The notes under the pieces are model-generated. The model was not told where the DNA came from, searched no databases, and worked only from the letters and a program-made list of their open reading frames with translations. Shown here one piece after another: positions 40,892-50,042 of a stretch of 53,699 nt of DNA. The first letter of the stretch is position 1, and each line of letters begins with the position of its first letter. The DNA comes from an uncultured Fluviicola sp. (GTDB lineage: Bacteria > Bacteroidota > Bacteroidia > Flavobacteriales_D > Crocinitomicaceae), in assembly GCF_902168135.1 (NCBI RefSeq), contig NZ_CABHOL010000037.1:1-53699 (forward strand), in the 5' to 3' direction. The position numbers and the translations under genes are program-made.

Positions 40892-41302
40892 CTACTCGGC
40901 ATCCAATTCAAAGATACGCTCTCTCAAAATTCCGTCCTTGCCAAACTCATCCAGTGTTCCGTCGAGATCCATCCACATGCGGGTTACCGGCTGACTATCC
41001 AATCCCGCCCCAACCCAGGTAAAAACACCATTCAGATCATAAACACCGTTGTCGTCTTTCAGTGTAAAGTCGCAAGCCACAGCCAGGCCGCATCTGACCA
41101 GAATCATCTTGTTGTCATCGGTTTTTCTTCCGCCTGTTAGCCAGTGTGGTTCACTGGTAATTTCAAAAGAAAGCATTACGGTACTGGCAGATTGCTGCCT
41201 GAACATCCGCTCAAGTGTGCTTGTAATTTCTTCAAACGGGGAATCGGAAAACCACTCCAGCATGTGTTTGGTTTCTTCTAATTTTTCAAAGTTTGTTTTC
41301 AT
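40892..41302 (-). CDS. Protein of unknown function
   Basis: 136 residues, cytosolic, mixed helix and strand (TVMLSFEITSEPHWLTGGRK, VYDLNGVFTWVGAGLDSQPV). No family is recognised. ATG 41302. It is co-directional with the gene at 40188 (35 bp apart) and with the SIMPL gene. Confidence 0.45.
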   Translation of the reverse strand: MKTNFEKLEETKHMLEWFSDSPFEEITSTLERMFRQQSASTVMLSFEITSEPHWLTGGRKTDDNKMILVRCGLAVACDFTLKDDNGVYDLNGVFTWVGAGLDSQPVTRMWMDLDGTLDEFGKDGILRERIFELDAE

Positions 41303-41380
41303 AATCTGAAGATTGATGTGATGGCCGTTATCGGTATAAAGTTATCCTTTCTTTTAAAAGAATCCTTGCTATTAAAACAA

Positions 41381-41437
41381 AAAAGCGACTCATCCGAGCA
41401 CTTACGCTGAAGCGCAGGCGCAAGACAAATCGCTTTT
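41381..41437 (-). terminator. Terminator after the SIMPL gene
   Basis: AAAAGCGA at 41381-41388 pairs with TCGCTTTT at 41430-41437. On the minus strand the stem is followed by TTTTTTGTTTTAATAG, a fair terminator placed 18 bp after the SIMPL stop at 41455. It closes the hydrolase-sigma-membrane-SIMPL run. Confidence 0.55.
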
Positions 41438-41454
41438 CATCATTTCCTTTTCAA

Positions 41455-42165
41455 TTACTCTATAAACCAAACTACGGTTACTGTTTCCTGCAATTCTACC
41501 TCTTGTGGCGCAAAGCTCAGGTTTGCTCCGTCGGCCATTTCTGCATTTGCGAACATTCGCATGTCTTTGTAATAAACAGGAGCTGAAACATCGTTTCCGT
41601 AAACAATTGCTTTTACGGTTGTCATTTTTACGCCCGCAGCTGCAGATAAGTTTGTTGCCTTCTTACGCGCATCTGCAACCGCTTTTCCCTGTAGGTCTGC
41701 TTCTGTCTTTTCACGCAATTGATCGGAAACATAAAACCCTATGTTGAAATCTACCGGGTCTTTTACTCCCGAAAAACGTGCCGCGATTGCCTGAAGTGTT
41801 ACCTGATTGTAAGCAAATTTGACTGTCAGGTTTTGAGAAACCACATAACCGCTGTCGATTGGTCCGTTTGCGCGGTAAATGCGGTTCTTTGACGCTGAAA
41901 AGTTTGTTGTTTTCACATCGGTTTCTTTGAACCCAAGATCTTTGAGGATTTTCAGGTATTTCTGAGTTTGGTCCCCAATTGCTTTTGTGGCGTCTGCCAT
42001 ATCCATTTTCAGGGAAGAAACATGAATATTCAGCTCCGTCATGTCGGGTGTAATGTAAACTTTGGAAGTTCCGTTTACCGTCACTGTTGGTTTTGAAGTT
42101 GCCTGGTCTGTCTGCCCGAATACTGTTCCTGATGCAAGAACCATTATTAAAAGAAGCTTTTTCAT
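41455..42165 (-). CDS. SIMPL-domain (DUF541) exported protein
   Basis: 236 residues from ATG 42165 (MKKLLLIMVLASGTVFGQ, a signal peptide); the frame upstream to 42240 is probably not coding. The SIMPL core VTVNGTSKVYITPDMTELNI, RIYRANGPIDSGYVVSQNLT and KATNLSAAAGVKMTTVKAIV is present. SIMPL proteins form oligomeric rings in the periplasm in several bacteria; their role is unclear. It follows the ECF sigma factor group after 71 bp. Confidence 0.75.
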   Translation of the reverse strand: MKKLLLIMVLASGTVFGQTDQATSKPTVTVNGTSKVYITPDMTELNIHVSSLKMDMADATKAIGDQTQKYLKILKDLGFKETDVKTTNFSASKNRIYRANGPIDSGYVVSQNLTVKFAYNQVTLQAIAARFSGVKDPVDFNIGFYVSDQLREKTEADLQGKAVADARKKATNLSAAAGVKMTTVKAIVYGNDVSAPVYYKDMRMFANAEMADGANLSFAPQEVELQETVTVVWFIE

Positions 42166-42236
42166 GTTTGTGTGTTTAATTTTTCTTCTGATTCTCTCTA
42201 GCAATCCACGTGCCAATATCAAGCAATAGCTGTATA

Positions 42237-42848
42237 TCATTCATTTTCCGATTGTAACGACTGCCTGTAATTTGCCAGGATTTGCAATTCTTTCTTCAGT
42301 CTTATTCTTTTAACTACCAATGTGTGAATAACTACCCAAATGAGAAAAGCGCCCCAAACACCCCAAAACACAAGCGGATAATTCCGGATTTGCTCCTTTA
42401 AAATGGTTTCAAACACCGGCTGCAGGTAAAGATAAACACCCATACTCAAAACCGCTACATACAGTATTTCGCCATAAGTATGCATGAAACTATTTAGTCT
42501 TTCATATCTCTCCAAACGCCCCAAAACATCCAGGGTATTGTCAGTAGACCTGATGCTCTTCAACCGGTAAAGCAGGAATGATTTGCTTGCTGCATAATAC
42601 AAGGAACAACTCACCAACAAGATAAGTCCGAGAAGGGATGTTTCCATTTTTTCAGCATTAACCCTGTCGATAAAAACCAATAAGCATGCTGTAGTAAGAA
42701 ATAATGCTATGTTTTTCGTGTGATTTTTTTTCAATTCCGACAAATCGCTTTTGTTCTTTTTATCCGCCCACGCTACTGAAAGGTTCATCGAAGTTTCCTT
42801 TTGCAAGAACAATACTTTTAGTTCCTCAAATTCCTTTTCCATATTCAT
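42237..42848 (-). CDS. Membrane protein, likely anti-sigma partner of the ECF sigma factor
   Basis: 203 residues. The first 45 are cytosolic and charged (MEKEFEELKVLFLQKETSMN), followed by two membrane pairs (LFLTTACLLVFIDRV, LLGLILLVSCSLYYAA and two near the C-terminus). The start overlaps the end of the sigma gene by 23 bp. In Bacteroidota, small membrane proteins of this shape with an ELK-x-L N-terminus are often anti-sigma factors. That role is an inference from context, because no zinc or ZAS motif is seen. ATG 42848 or 42842. Confidence 0.5.
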   Translation of the reverse strand: MNMEKEFEELKVLFLQKETSMNLSVAWADKKNKSDLSELKKNHTKNIALFLTTACLLVFIDRVNAEKMETSLLGLILLVSCSLYYAASKSFLLYRLKSIRSTDNTLDVLGRLERYERLNSFMHTYGEILYVAVLSMGVYLYLQPVFETILKEQIRNYPLVFWGVWGAFLIWVVIHTLVVKRIRLKKELQILANYRQSLQSENE

Positions 42849-43341
42849 TCTTTTTTGATAGTAATTCTTTCAATTGCTTTTTTATCCGGTAGACTTTCAC
42901 GTTCACATTGTTTTCAGTAATTCCGAGCACTTCACCGATTTGTTTTTGTGAAACGTCTTCAAGTACCATCGAGATAATCAAACGATCTATGTCGTTCAGT
43001 TCTCCAATGGCCTGATAGAGATTCATCACTGCCTGTTCTTTTTCATTTTCTTGCTCTTCCGGAGCGGCATCTTTTAATTCTTCCCGGTATTCAACCGGAT
43101 TGTTTTTCTCTTTTCGAAGCTGCATAAGGCAGGTATTAACAGCAACCCGGTAAATCCAGGTGCTGTATTCCGAACGGTTCTCAAAATCAGGAAGATTGAG
43201 CCATATTTTAGAAAAACACTCCTGTACCAGGTCTTCTGCCTGAGTCTCCGATCTCGTGTAATTGTAACACAAGCGATAAATCCAGTTCTTATACTGATTA
43301 AAAATCCGGTCGAAAACTTCCTGTCTATTTTCCAAGTTCAA
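42826..43341 (-). CDS. ECF RNA polymerase sigma factor
   Basis: 171 residues. Region 2 is clear (IYRLCYNYTRSETQAEDLVQ, EYSTWIYRVAVNTCLMQLRK) and region 4 has the helix-turn-helix SQKQIGEVLGITENNVNVKV. Start choice is odd: no ATG exists near the beginning, and TTG at 43341 gives the conserved NxxxVFDRIFNQY opening; TTG at 43335 is also possible. The gene overlaps the end of the upstream hydrolase by 17 bp and the start of the membrane protein by 23 bp, so translation is coupled. Confidence 0.85.
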   Translation of the reverse strand: MNLENRQEVFDRIFNQYKNWIYRLCYNYTRSETQAEDLVQECFSKIWLNLPDFENRSEYSTWIYRVAVNTCLMQLRKEKNNPVEYREELKDAAPEEQENEKEQAVMNLYQAIGELNDIDRLIISMVLEDVSQKQIGEVLGITENNVNVKVYRIKKQLKELLSKKNEYGKGI

Positions 43342-44203
43342 GCTTTTTTAAGAATGTATTCACTTGTTTCACGAACCATTCAGGCTGATCACTCGCAATA
43401 AAGTCTTTAGCGTCTTCTGTTATTGCATGTGTCACGTTCGGTATATCGCCATACATTTCTTTCATCTTGCCATCAGCCTCACTCAGGGGCATGTTTTTAT
43501 ATTTCCTGGCGAAATACCAGGTCGAGCAAACCAAAATCGGAATTTTACGCTCTTTCAAAGCAGATCGGAGATCACTAGCGAATTGATCACATAGCGTTTC
43601 TGACAAAGTCTTTCGATCTGAATTCAACTGCCATTTGACAAACCGATCCACATCTTCCGGATTGCTGAAATTCATCATTTCGGCTGTTTGTCTTTGAATA
43701 GCGGCAAAAGTAGAATCATCGCTCTGCATCGCAGACTGACGAATACTTTCTTTTACGGATTCCAGTGTTTCGGCTGACATATTCGGGTCCAGTACCATAC
43801 TTAAGCAAGGATAAAAATCAACGGCTACGATTGATTGAATGGGCAAACGCTTATCAGCAGCTACCTTTACTGCGATAAAAGCCCCGTAATTTTGTCCCGC
43901 CAAAACCACTTGTTTCAATTGTTTTTCCCGGATAAATTGTTGAATCTCTTTCACATAAGATTCCGTAAAATTGCTGTCAAGGGCCTGTTTCCCGTTAAAC
44001 CCGGCAAAATCTGCCAGGTATACCGAATAGTTTTCCCGGTATTGTGCGGCAATATCCTTCCACATATCTGATGAACAGCCAATATGCGGCAGGAAAATGA
44101 TTGGGGAGCCTTTCTGGCTGACTTGCGTGAAACTGGCAGCTTTTTGAGAAAAAGTGCTTTGCGAAAGGAGAATAATGGCTGAGAAAAGGAATCGTTTCTT
44201 CAT
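43325..44203 (-). CDS. Alpha/beta-hydrolase-fold protein without a catalytic serine at the nucleophile elbow
   Basis: 292 residues from ATG 44203 (MKKRFLFSAIILLSQSTFSQ, a signal peptide). The fold is alpha/beta hydrolase: FLPHIGCSSDMWKDIAAQYR and the nucleophile-elbow motif VVLAGQNYGAFIAV, but the position that should be serine (GxSxG) is asparagine, AAT in the DNA (a single change from AGT). The acid and histidine regions are harder to place. It may bind rather than hydrolyse, or use another residue. It is exported and lies directly upstream of an ECF sigma factor. Confidence 0.6.
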   Translation of the reverse strand: MKKRFLFSAIILLSQSTFSQKAASFTQVSQKGSPIIFLPHIGCSSDMWKDIAAQYRENYSVYLADFAGFNGKQALDSNFTESYVKEIQQFIREKQLKQVVLAGQNYGAFIAVKVAADKRLPIQSIVAVDFYPCLSMVLDPNMSAETLESVKESIRQSAMQSDDSTFAAIQRQTAEMMNFSNPEDVDRFVKWQLNSDRKTLSETLCDQFASDLRSALKERKIPILVCSTWYFARKYKNMPLSEADGKMKEMYGDIPNVTHAITEDAKDFIASDQPEWFVKQVNTFLKKLELGK

Positions 44204-44338
44204 GATGTGCAACTTAAAAATAGATTATTTCAGTTAGATGCAGCGAAAAGAAAAATCTTACAGCCCGAATCAAAAAAAGTTTGTTTTATAAAAATTACTC
44301 CTCATAACAGGCTGTTCCTGAAAAGTCTACCATTGATT

Positions 44339-46855
44339 TTACTTCGATTTATTAAGGCCCTTCTTTCTTTTATACCATTTATAAACCTCAAACCATAAGA
44401 CCGAAGCTGAAGCAATTAAAAACGATATTCCCAACTCCGAAATACCCAATCCGGCCACCCGGAAGAAGCGGGCTATCGGAGGAACATACAATATGGCGGT
44501 TAACAAAACCAAAGTCGTTCCGATTACCAGGGGAAATAAACGGTTCTTATTTTTTAGACTTGCAAACATGCTGAAAAAGAATGAGCGATTCGCCAAACTT
44601 AAAAACACATTTGCGAAGATCAAGGTTGTAAATACCATTGCTCTTGTGATTTCTTCACTATTTTCTTTTTGGACAGAAAGCTGGTATGCTCCCAAAACTC
44701 CGATCGTGATCACTATCCCCTGTAAAACACTCATGCTAAGCTCCTTCCAATTCAGAAAGGTTTCGGACATTTTACGGGGTTTCTTCAACATGGTATTTTT
44801 TTCAGTCGGTTCGTTTTCATAAACAATCGAGCATGTTGGCCCCATGATCAGCTCTAAAAAAATGACGTGCAAGGGAGTAAAAATATGGGGATAAATCCAA
44901 CCGAAAAACAGCGGAAGAGAAACTGTAAGGATGATTGGGATATGAATGGAAATGATGTATTGAACAGCTTTTTTCAGATTGGTATAGATCCTTCTTCCGG
45001 CTGTAATTCCGATGATGAGTTTATCCAGGTCGTCGTTTATGATGACCAAAGAGGCTGCAGCTTTAGCAATTTCAGTTCCTTTACTGCCCATTGCCACACC
45101 AATGTGTGCTGCTTTTAGTGCCGGAGCATCATTGACACCATCTCCCAGCATTGCTACCACTTCTCCGTTTTGCTTTAAGGCATTCACCATGGCTAGTTTT
45201 ACTTCGGGAAACATGCGGGTAAACAAGGTTGTCTGTTTTGAAAGCAGTCTTAACTCTTCTGCTGTGTGCTCCATAATCTCAGCACCGTTCAAAGCCGGTA
45301 AATCGAATCTGATTCCTGCCTGCCGGGCAATTGCTTTGGTTGTTTCTGCATTGTCACCGGTGATTACTTTCACCTGGATACCAGCATCATAAATTGTTTG
45401 AAACACCTGTTGGATATGCTTTTTAGGAGGATCATAAAACACCGTAAATCCTAAAAACACAAAATCCAGGTCCTGTTGTTTTTGAGGAAAATCAACTCCC
45501 GGAAAATTGCATTTGGCAACACCCAATATGCGGTACCCCTGCATTCCGAATTCCTGTATCTGTTTCCGGAGTTCTTCTTTTTCGGCTTCCTTAAGATCCG
45601 AAACAGCAAGTATTGCCTCCGGAGCGCCTTTGGCCGCAATGATTCTTTCTCCGGATCCATTTTCAAACACATGTGTCATCATCGGAGGTTTTCCCTCCAG
45701 CGGATATTCGTGTACCATGTGAAAATCGGTTCGCTGATCATCGGGATTCATTTCCTCGTAAACCCGGTGCAGTGTTTTCTCCATCGGGTCAAAGGGAACC
45801 GGTTCGCTGCTCCACATAGCAAACCGGATGAGTTCAGAAAGTCCGGGATTACCAAACTCATTGTCACTAAAAACCCGGTTGGACCTGTGATCAAAAAGTG
45901 CTTTCAAATGCATGGAGTTTTCGGTAATCGTACCGGTTTTATCGGTGCAGATAACTGTGGTGCTCCCCAAAGTCTCTACAACACTACTCCTTTTAATAAT
46001 AATTCCTTCTCGCATCAGCTTCCATGCTCCCAAGGCCATAAAGGTGGTGAAAGCAACAGGGATCTCTTCCGGTAAAATAGACATCGCCAGGGTTAAGCCC
46101 GCCAGTAAACTTTCAATGATGCTTCCCGATTTCCAAAAGCTGTAAGCCCAAACCATCAAAAAAACAATGAATCCGGCAATAGCCATCCATTTAACAAACC
46201 TGGTAATCTGAAGCTGTAAAGGAGAAGTTACTTCCTTAATCTCTTGTATGGAGCGGCCTATTTTTCCCAATTTCGTCTCACCGCCAATTTGCTGTACTTT
46301 AAAAACCGCTAATCCGGAAACGACCAGTGTTCCGCTGTAAACTTTTTTGTCTTCTGTTTCCTGGCTTTTAAAAACGGAAAAACTTTCACCGGTTAGAGAA
46401 GATTCATTGACTGAAAAATCATTGCTGTGCACAATTTCGCCATCCGCATTGATCATCTTACCCTCTTCGATGACGCACAAATCACCGACAGCAATTTCAC
46501 GTGTAGGTATCTCCATGATTTCCACATTCCGGATCACCCTGCTTAACGGTTCATTCAATTTTTCAAGTGTTTCCAAAGCTTTTTTGCTGCGATTGTCCTG
46601 GTAAAAGGAAATTCCGGAAACAATAACTATGGCTCCCAACATAAAAACAGCTTCGGAATAATTTCCCACGACCACATATATTGCAGCAACTGCAATGAGC
46701 AAAAGCAGCATGGGCTCCTTCAAAATATCAAGAAGTATCCCATACCAGGTAACTTTTTTAACTTTACCAGCCTGGTTATACCCATAAGTACTCCGGGAAA
46801 TTTTTAACTCTTCATCGGTCAGACCGGTAAGATGTGGGGGGGTATTTTCTAACAT
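44339..46855 (-). CDS. P-type cation-transporting ATPase, Ca-pump type
   Basis: 838 residues. TGES at 155-158 (actuator), phosphorylation aspartate D305 in ICTDKTGTI, PEEIP at 262-266 in the fourth membrane helix, and ATP-binding/hinge motifs MLGDGVNDAPALKAAHIGV. About eight to ten membrane helices with an extended C-terminal set, length as in P2A ATPases. The PEEIP sequence differs from the PEGLP of calcium pumps, so the ion is uncertain; Ca2+ or Mn2+ is likely. ATG 46855. It stands alone on the minus strand. The upstream 200-bp gap (46856-47056) shows no gene. Confidence 0.9.
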   Translation of the reverse strand: MLENTPPHLTGLTDEELKISRSTYGYNQAGKVKKVTWYGILLDILKEPMLLLLIAVAAIYVVVGNYSEAVFMLGAIVIVSGISFYQDNRSKKALETLEKLNEPLSRVIRNVEIMEIPTREIAVGDLCVIEEGKMINADGEIVHSNDFSVNESSLTGESFSVFKSQETEDKKVYSGTLVVSGLAVFKVQQIGGETKLGKIGRSIQEIKEVTSPLQLQITRFVKWMAIAGFIVFLMVWAYSFWKSGSIIESLLAGLTLAMSILPEEIPVAFTTFMALGAWKLMREGIIIKRSSVVETLGSTTVICTDKTGTITENSMHLKALFDHRSNRVFSDNEFGNPGLSELIRFAMWSSEPVPFDPMEKTLHRVYEEMNPDDQRTDFHMVHEYPLEGKPPMMTHVFENGSGERIIAAKGAPEAILAVSDLKEAEKEELRKQIQEFGMQGYRILGVAKCNFPGVDFPQKQQDLDFVFLGFTVFYDPPKKHIQQVFQTIYDAGIQVKVITGDNAETTKAIARQAGIRFDLPALNGAEIMEHTAEELRLLSKQTTLFTRMFPEVKLAMVNALKQNGEVVAMLGDGVNDAPALKAAHIGVAMGSKGTEIAKAAASLVIINDDLDKLIIGITAGRRIYTNLKKAVQYIISIHIPIILTVSLPLFFGWIYPHIFTPLHVIFLELIMGPTCSIVYENEPTEKNTMLKKPRKMSETFLNWKELSMSVLQGIVITIGVLGAYQLSVQKENSEEITRAMVFTTLIFANVFLSLANRSFFFSMFASLKNKNRLFPLVIGTTLVLLTAILYVPPIARFFRVAGLGISELGISFLIASASVLWFEVYKWYKRKKGLNKSK

Positions 46856-47056
46856 GCGGTTCTTTCAATTAGGAGACCTGGTTAATCTTTCCAAATCTAA
46901 CCGTTTTAAAAATCAGGAAGTTCCTTTTTGAGCCACTAAAAATCATTGAAATCTTTCAGTGAACTGTCTTATCAGCATCCGTTCTTCCATTTGATATACT
47001 AATTCATCCCGAAGATAAGACTTTACACCATGAAAAAATCACTTTTCTTCACTGCG

Positions 47057-47836
47057 TTACCAGATCACAAAATTCAGGTTTTCCCTGTTTTTAGAATAAT
47101 AAGCCATCAATTTCTTTTTAAGGTCTGTATTGTGCTCCATCTCATTGTAACAAGTTGTTCTCACTTCTATCAGAAAACTGTCAAAGTCTTTGAATGCCTT
47201 GATCTGTTCTTTCATGGCTTTTCGCCTGGCGACACTAAATTCTTTATAAAAAACCGGTTCTCTCCGTTTGGTAAGATAACTGAAAATAGCTTCATAACTG
47301 AAAGCTTCCAGAACTGTGAGATCTCTGTTCGACTTATACTCGGTTTGACCATTGATACCCACACAAATATGACTCTGAACGGTGGTATCTTCTTTATTGA
47401 CCGCATCACAGTAAAAGAAGCGGGACGCAACAAGCATCAATTCATCGACAGAAAAAGTATCTGTTATTTGGTTAGAGACCAGCATTGTTTTGGGTGTTAA
47501 AACCTTAAAGTAGTTTTGGATTTTTGCCGTATTCACTACCCTGCTGCAAAACTCCGTTTTGATCTTAAGACTGTCCGGGTAAAAATTCCCGACTTCATCA
47601 AATTGATCATGAGTTTTAAATAAGATATACTCAAAGCGACCGCTGTGTTCATCCAGAAACAGACTGAATTTGTCTTTTCTATCTTTTAGGATTACCGGCC
47701 AATACGATTTCGCCTGCTTTCCCTCGTAAGTTTCTTCGATTACTCCAAGTGTAAAATAATCGCAGTAATTCAGTTCCTGGGCGAATGTTTTGCAGGTTGT
47801 AAGAAAAGTAACAAGGATTAGAATGTGTTTTTTCAT
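47057..47836 (-). CDS. Exported protein of unknown function
   Basis: 259 residues with a signal peptide (MKKHILILVTFLTTCKTFAQ). Several cysteines (YCDYFTLGV, TEFCSRVVN, FFYCDAV, SHICVG, TTCYNEM) could form disulfides in the periplasm. No family is recognised. ATG 47836. The gap 47837-48012 behind the start has no recognisable element. Confidence 0.5.
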   Translation of the reverse strand: MKKHILILVTFLTTCKTFAQELNYCDYFTLGVIEETYEGKQAKSYWPVILKDRKDKFSLFLDEHSGRFEYILFKTHDQFDEVGNFYPDSLKIKTEFCSRVVNTAKIQNYFKVLTPKTMLVSNQITDTFSVDELMLVASRFFYCDAVNKEDTTVQSHICVGINGQTEYKSNRDLTVLEAFSYEAIFSYLTKRREPVFYKEFSVARRKAMKEQIKAFKDFDSFLIEVRTTCYNEMEHNTDLKKKLMAYYSKNRENLNFVIW

Positions 47837-48012
47837 TCGTCGGATTTAGTTGTTAATCAGTATTGAGGTAGTAAAAATAAAGATTGGACTGCCATCCAAA
47901 TTTAAAAAAATGGTAAAATAACCCGGATCGAATTTTTAATAACCGAAAAAGCAGACTACGATTTAATTGCCATCACTGAGGACTTTGGATAAGTTATATT
48001 TTCCGCGTCTGC

Positions 48013-48384
48013 TTAATTCTTTTTGCTTTTCTTTTTACTTGATTTGGCTGTGGGATTGTAATTCAGGCATAACTGAAGCCAGTATTCCAGATCCTTCTCG
48101 TTTTGAAATCCGTGTTCGAGCACATAAATATAATTCTTCATCACCCGTTCCCCCATTTTCATCGGTAAAACATCGTCACGCCCGGCTACTTCCCGGTAGT
48201 CTTCATCGCTGATCCGGCAAAAAAGCAGATCTTCGTTGGTGCTTTTAGAAATGTGGGTACCGCAACACATTTTGTCGTCGACCATGATGCAAACCCCCAT
48301 GAACATTTTCTTCTCGCTGAAATCTATTTCTTTAGAAAAGAGCATTTTTCGGATTCGATCCAATGTTTCTTCGTTAAATGCCAT
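48013..48384 (-). CDS. TfoX/Sxy N-terminal-domain-like protein
   Basis: 123 residues. The N-terminal TfoX pattern RIRKMLFSKEIDFSEKKMFM, GVCIMVDDKMCCGTHISKST and LPMKMGERVMKNYIYVLEHG is present. In Vibrio, TfoX activates competence genes; short stand-alone N-terminal forms are common elsewhere with unknown roles. ATG 48384. A lysine-rich tail ends the protein. Confidence 0.6.
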   Translation of the reverse strand: MAFNEETLDRIRKMLFSKEIDFSEKKMFMGVCIMVDDKMCCGTHISKSTNEDLLFCRISDEDYREVAGRDDVLPMKMGERVMKNYIYVLEHGFQNEKDLEYWLQLCLNYNPTAKSSKKKSKKN

Positions 48385-48417
48385 CTTTTGTGCGATTTTC
48401 CGGTTTATGAAGTAATC

Positions 48418-48876
48418 TTATCGCTTCCACCAGGCCTTTTTCTTCGGTGGATTTGTATCAATACGTGTTTTCAGGAATTCCAGGTATTTCGGATCCTCCC
48501 CGAAGAAAATTTCTTCACCTTTGACCGCATAAGCCCGAGTCAGTTCATCTGCGGCGCGTTCCATATTCCCAAGTTCGAATTGACATTGGCCCAGTCGTAT
48601 GTGAATAAAAGGATTGCCTATTGCTCCCGGACAATGCATAGCATTGGAAAGATTGTCAGCACCCGCCCGGAAATCATTTGCCAGGAAATTTGTATCCCCG
48701 ATAGCTGTTAAAATCCAGGTAGTCGTATCCCAGGCAGTCTTTGGTTCGGGTACCAGGTCAAATGCATTCCAGTATTTTTCCAATGCGGCACTGAAATCGG
48801 ATTGATCGGCGAAACGATCTCCGGCTTCGCATAGTTCCTGGATTTCCGCGTATGTCTTGTCGTCTAATTCTTCCAT
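48418..48876 (-). CDS. TPR-repeat protein
   Basis: 152 residues from ATG 48876 (MEELDDKTYAEIQELCEAGD); TTG 48900 is less likely. TPR-like helices run CEAGDRFADQSDFSAALEKY, WILTAIGDTNFLANDFRAGA and HIRLGQCQFELGNMERAADE. Such small TPR proteins often sit next to polymorphic toxin immunity genes, but none is here. Cytosolic and acidic. Confidence 0.6.
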   Translation of the reverse strand: MEELDDKTYAEIQELCEAGDRFADQSDFSAALEKYWNAFDLVPEPKTAWDTTTWILTAIGDTNFLANDFRAGADNLSNAMHCPGAIGNPFIHIRLGQCQFELGNMERAADELTRAYAVKGEEIFFGEDPKYLEFLKTRIDTNPPKKKAWWKR

Positions 48877-49002
48877 ATGAGCAACATTATTTAGAGTCAA
48901 CAGGTAAAGCCTGTGCCCTAAAATAACAGTATTTGCCGATAAATAAAAAAGGGAACTATCTGCTTGGGCGATTATGTTTTCTTTTAGACTTTTTAGTCAG
49001 TA

Positions 49003-49524
49003 TCACTGAAAATATTTATTCATCAACATATAGTCAATATTCTCAGCCTGCGAATGGCAGCTGATGCAAGCACTTCCTTTCTTTGAAGCCGGTTGATTGA
49101 CGGTCCCGTCTGCGTCAATATATCCCCAAACCCAGCCTTTTGCATCGGCAGCCTCACTCCCGGATTGTTTATACAGGATGGCGTACCGTCCGATTGTTGT
49201 TGAGTTATCAAGCAATTCTTTTACGATCAAAGAACCTTCCGGAAACACAGCACCTGCTTGTACTTTTCCATTTGTATCCAGTTGAGTTGCTGCAATGGAA
49301 TTGTATCGTGTTCTGAGAAAAGGCTCTGCATGTCCGCTTCCCGAACTTTTACCCAGTAATGAGTCGGTGTTTTTATACCACACAAAACCAGCTGTTGTCT
49401 TTGACATTTCATAAAGTTGCTGATCCACTTCCGAAGCTACTTTGTCTTTCTTGCACGAATTAATTGTCCACACTCCTGCAAGACAAAAAAACAGGATTAA
49501 AATTAGTTGCAGTTTGTTTCTCAT
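49003..49524 (-). CDS. Lipoprotein with CxxCH haem-binding motif, cytochrome P460-like
   Basis: 173 residues from ATG 49524; TTG 49566 adds 14. Lipobox INSC at residue 24 anchors it. The motif C-I-S-C-H near the C-terminus is a classical covalent haem c site. Around it, the domain resembles cytochrome P460 (VWGYIDADGTVNQPASKKGS). P460 proteins bind modified haem and oxidise hydroxylamine or NO; relatives in Bacteroidota are of unknown role. The 285-bp gap upstream holds no gene; a palindromic AACCGGT pair sits at 49762-49791. Confidence 0.55.
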   Translation of the reverse strand: MRNKLQLILILFFCLAGVWTINSCKKDKVASEVDQQLYEMSKTTAGFVWYKNTDSLLGKSSGSGHAEPFLRTRYNSIAATQLDTNGKVQAGAVFPEGSLIVKELLDNSTTIGRYAILYKQSGSEAADAKGWVWGYIDADGTVNQPASKKGSACISCHSQAENIDYMLMNKYFQ

Positions 49525-49811
49525 TTTGTTTGTTTTTGAATGTAATCTGCTGTTTGATCTTAGCAAAGTAAACTATTTTAAGGTCCGCTCCAAACAATTT
49601 ACACGGAGGCAAAACCACCAATTCCAAGAGGTGTTTTCTTCGAAGGAAAAACGTTCTTTTTACAAACTTATTGTTCTTTTTTGTCGCAGTGTTAGCAGAT
49701 CAACAGGATCCAGGTCCTTCCGGAATTTGTGCCTCACTTTTACTTTCTAAATTCACAACAAAACCGGTAAAAATTTTGTTTCCAACCGGTTACATCCCTC
49801 CAAAATAATTA

Positions 49812-50039
49812 CTAGCGGTCCGTTGTTTTTTCCTCCTCGCTTCTATATTCTAAAATATCAGCAGGCTGGCAGTCCAGCGCCTTACAAATAGATTCCAGGG
49901 TGCTAAAACGAATTGCCTTGGCCTTTCCTGTTTTTAAGATTGAAAGGTTCGACAATGTCAAATCGACTCTTTCCGAAAGTTCATTCAGAGAGATTTTTCG
50001 CTTTGCCATCATCACGTCTAAATTCACAATAATCGGCAT
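49812..50039 (-). CDS. XRE/Cro-type HTH protein paired with DUF2975
   Basis: 75 residues, one HTH: MMAKRKISLNELSERVDLTL, SNLSILKTGKAKAIRFSTLE, ALDCQPADILEYR. ATG 50039. It starts 3 bp after the stop of the DUF2975 gene; this pair (as in Bacillus YozG/YoaS) is common and the HTH is thought to regulate or sense its membrane partner. The role of the system is not known. Confidence 0.8.
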   Translation of the reverse strand: MPIIVNLDVMMAKRKISLNELSERVDLTLSNLSILKTGKAKAIRFSTLESICKALDCQPADILEYRSEEEKTTDR

Positions 50040-50042
50040 GGT

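Noticed and set aside
47030-47500. A plus-strand frame that starts with a signal-like MKKSLFFT.
   Set aside because: It runs antisense through the well-supported exported protein gene at 47057-47836; only the first nine codons are outside it.
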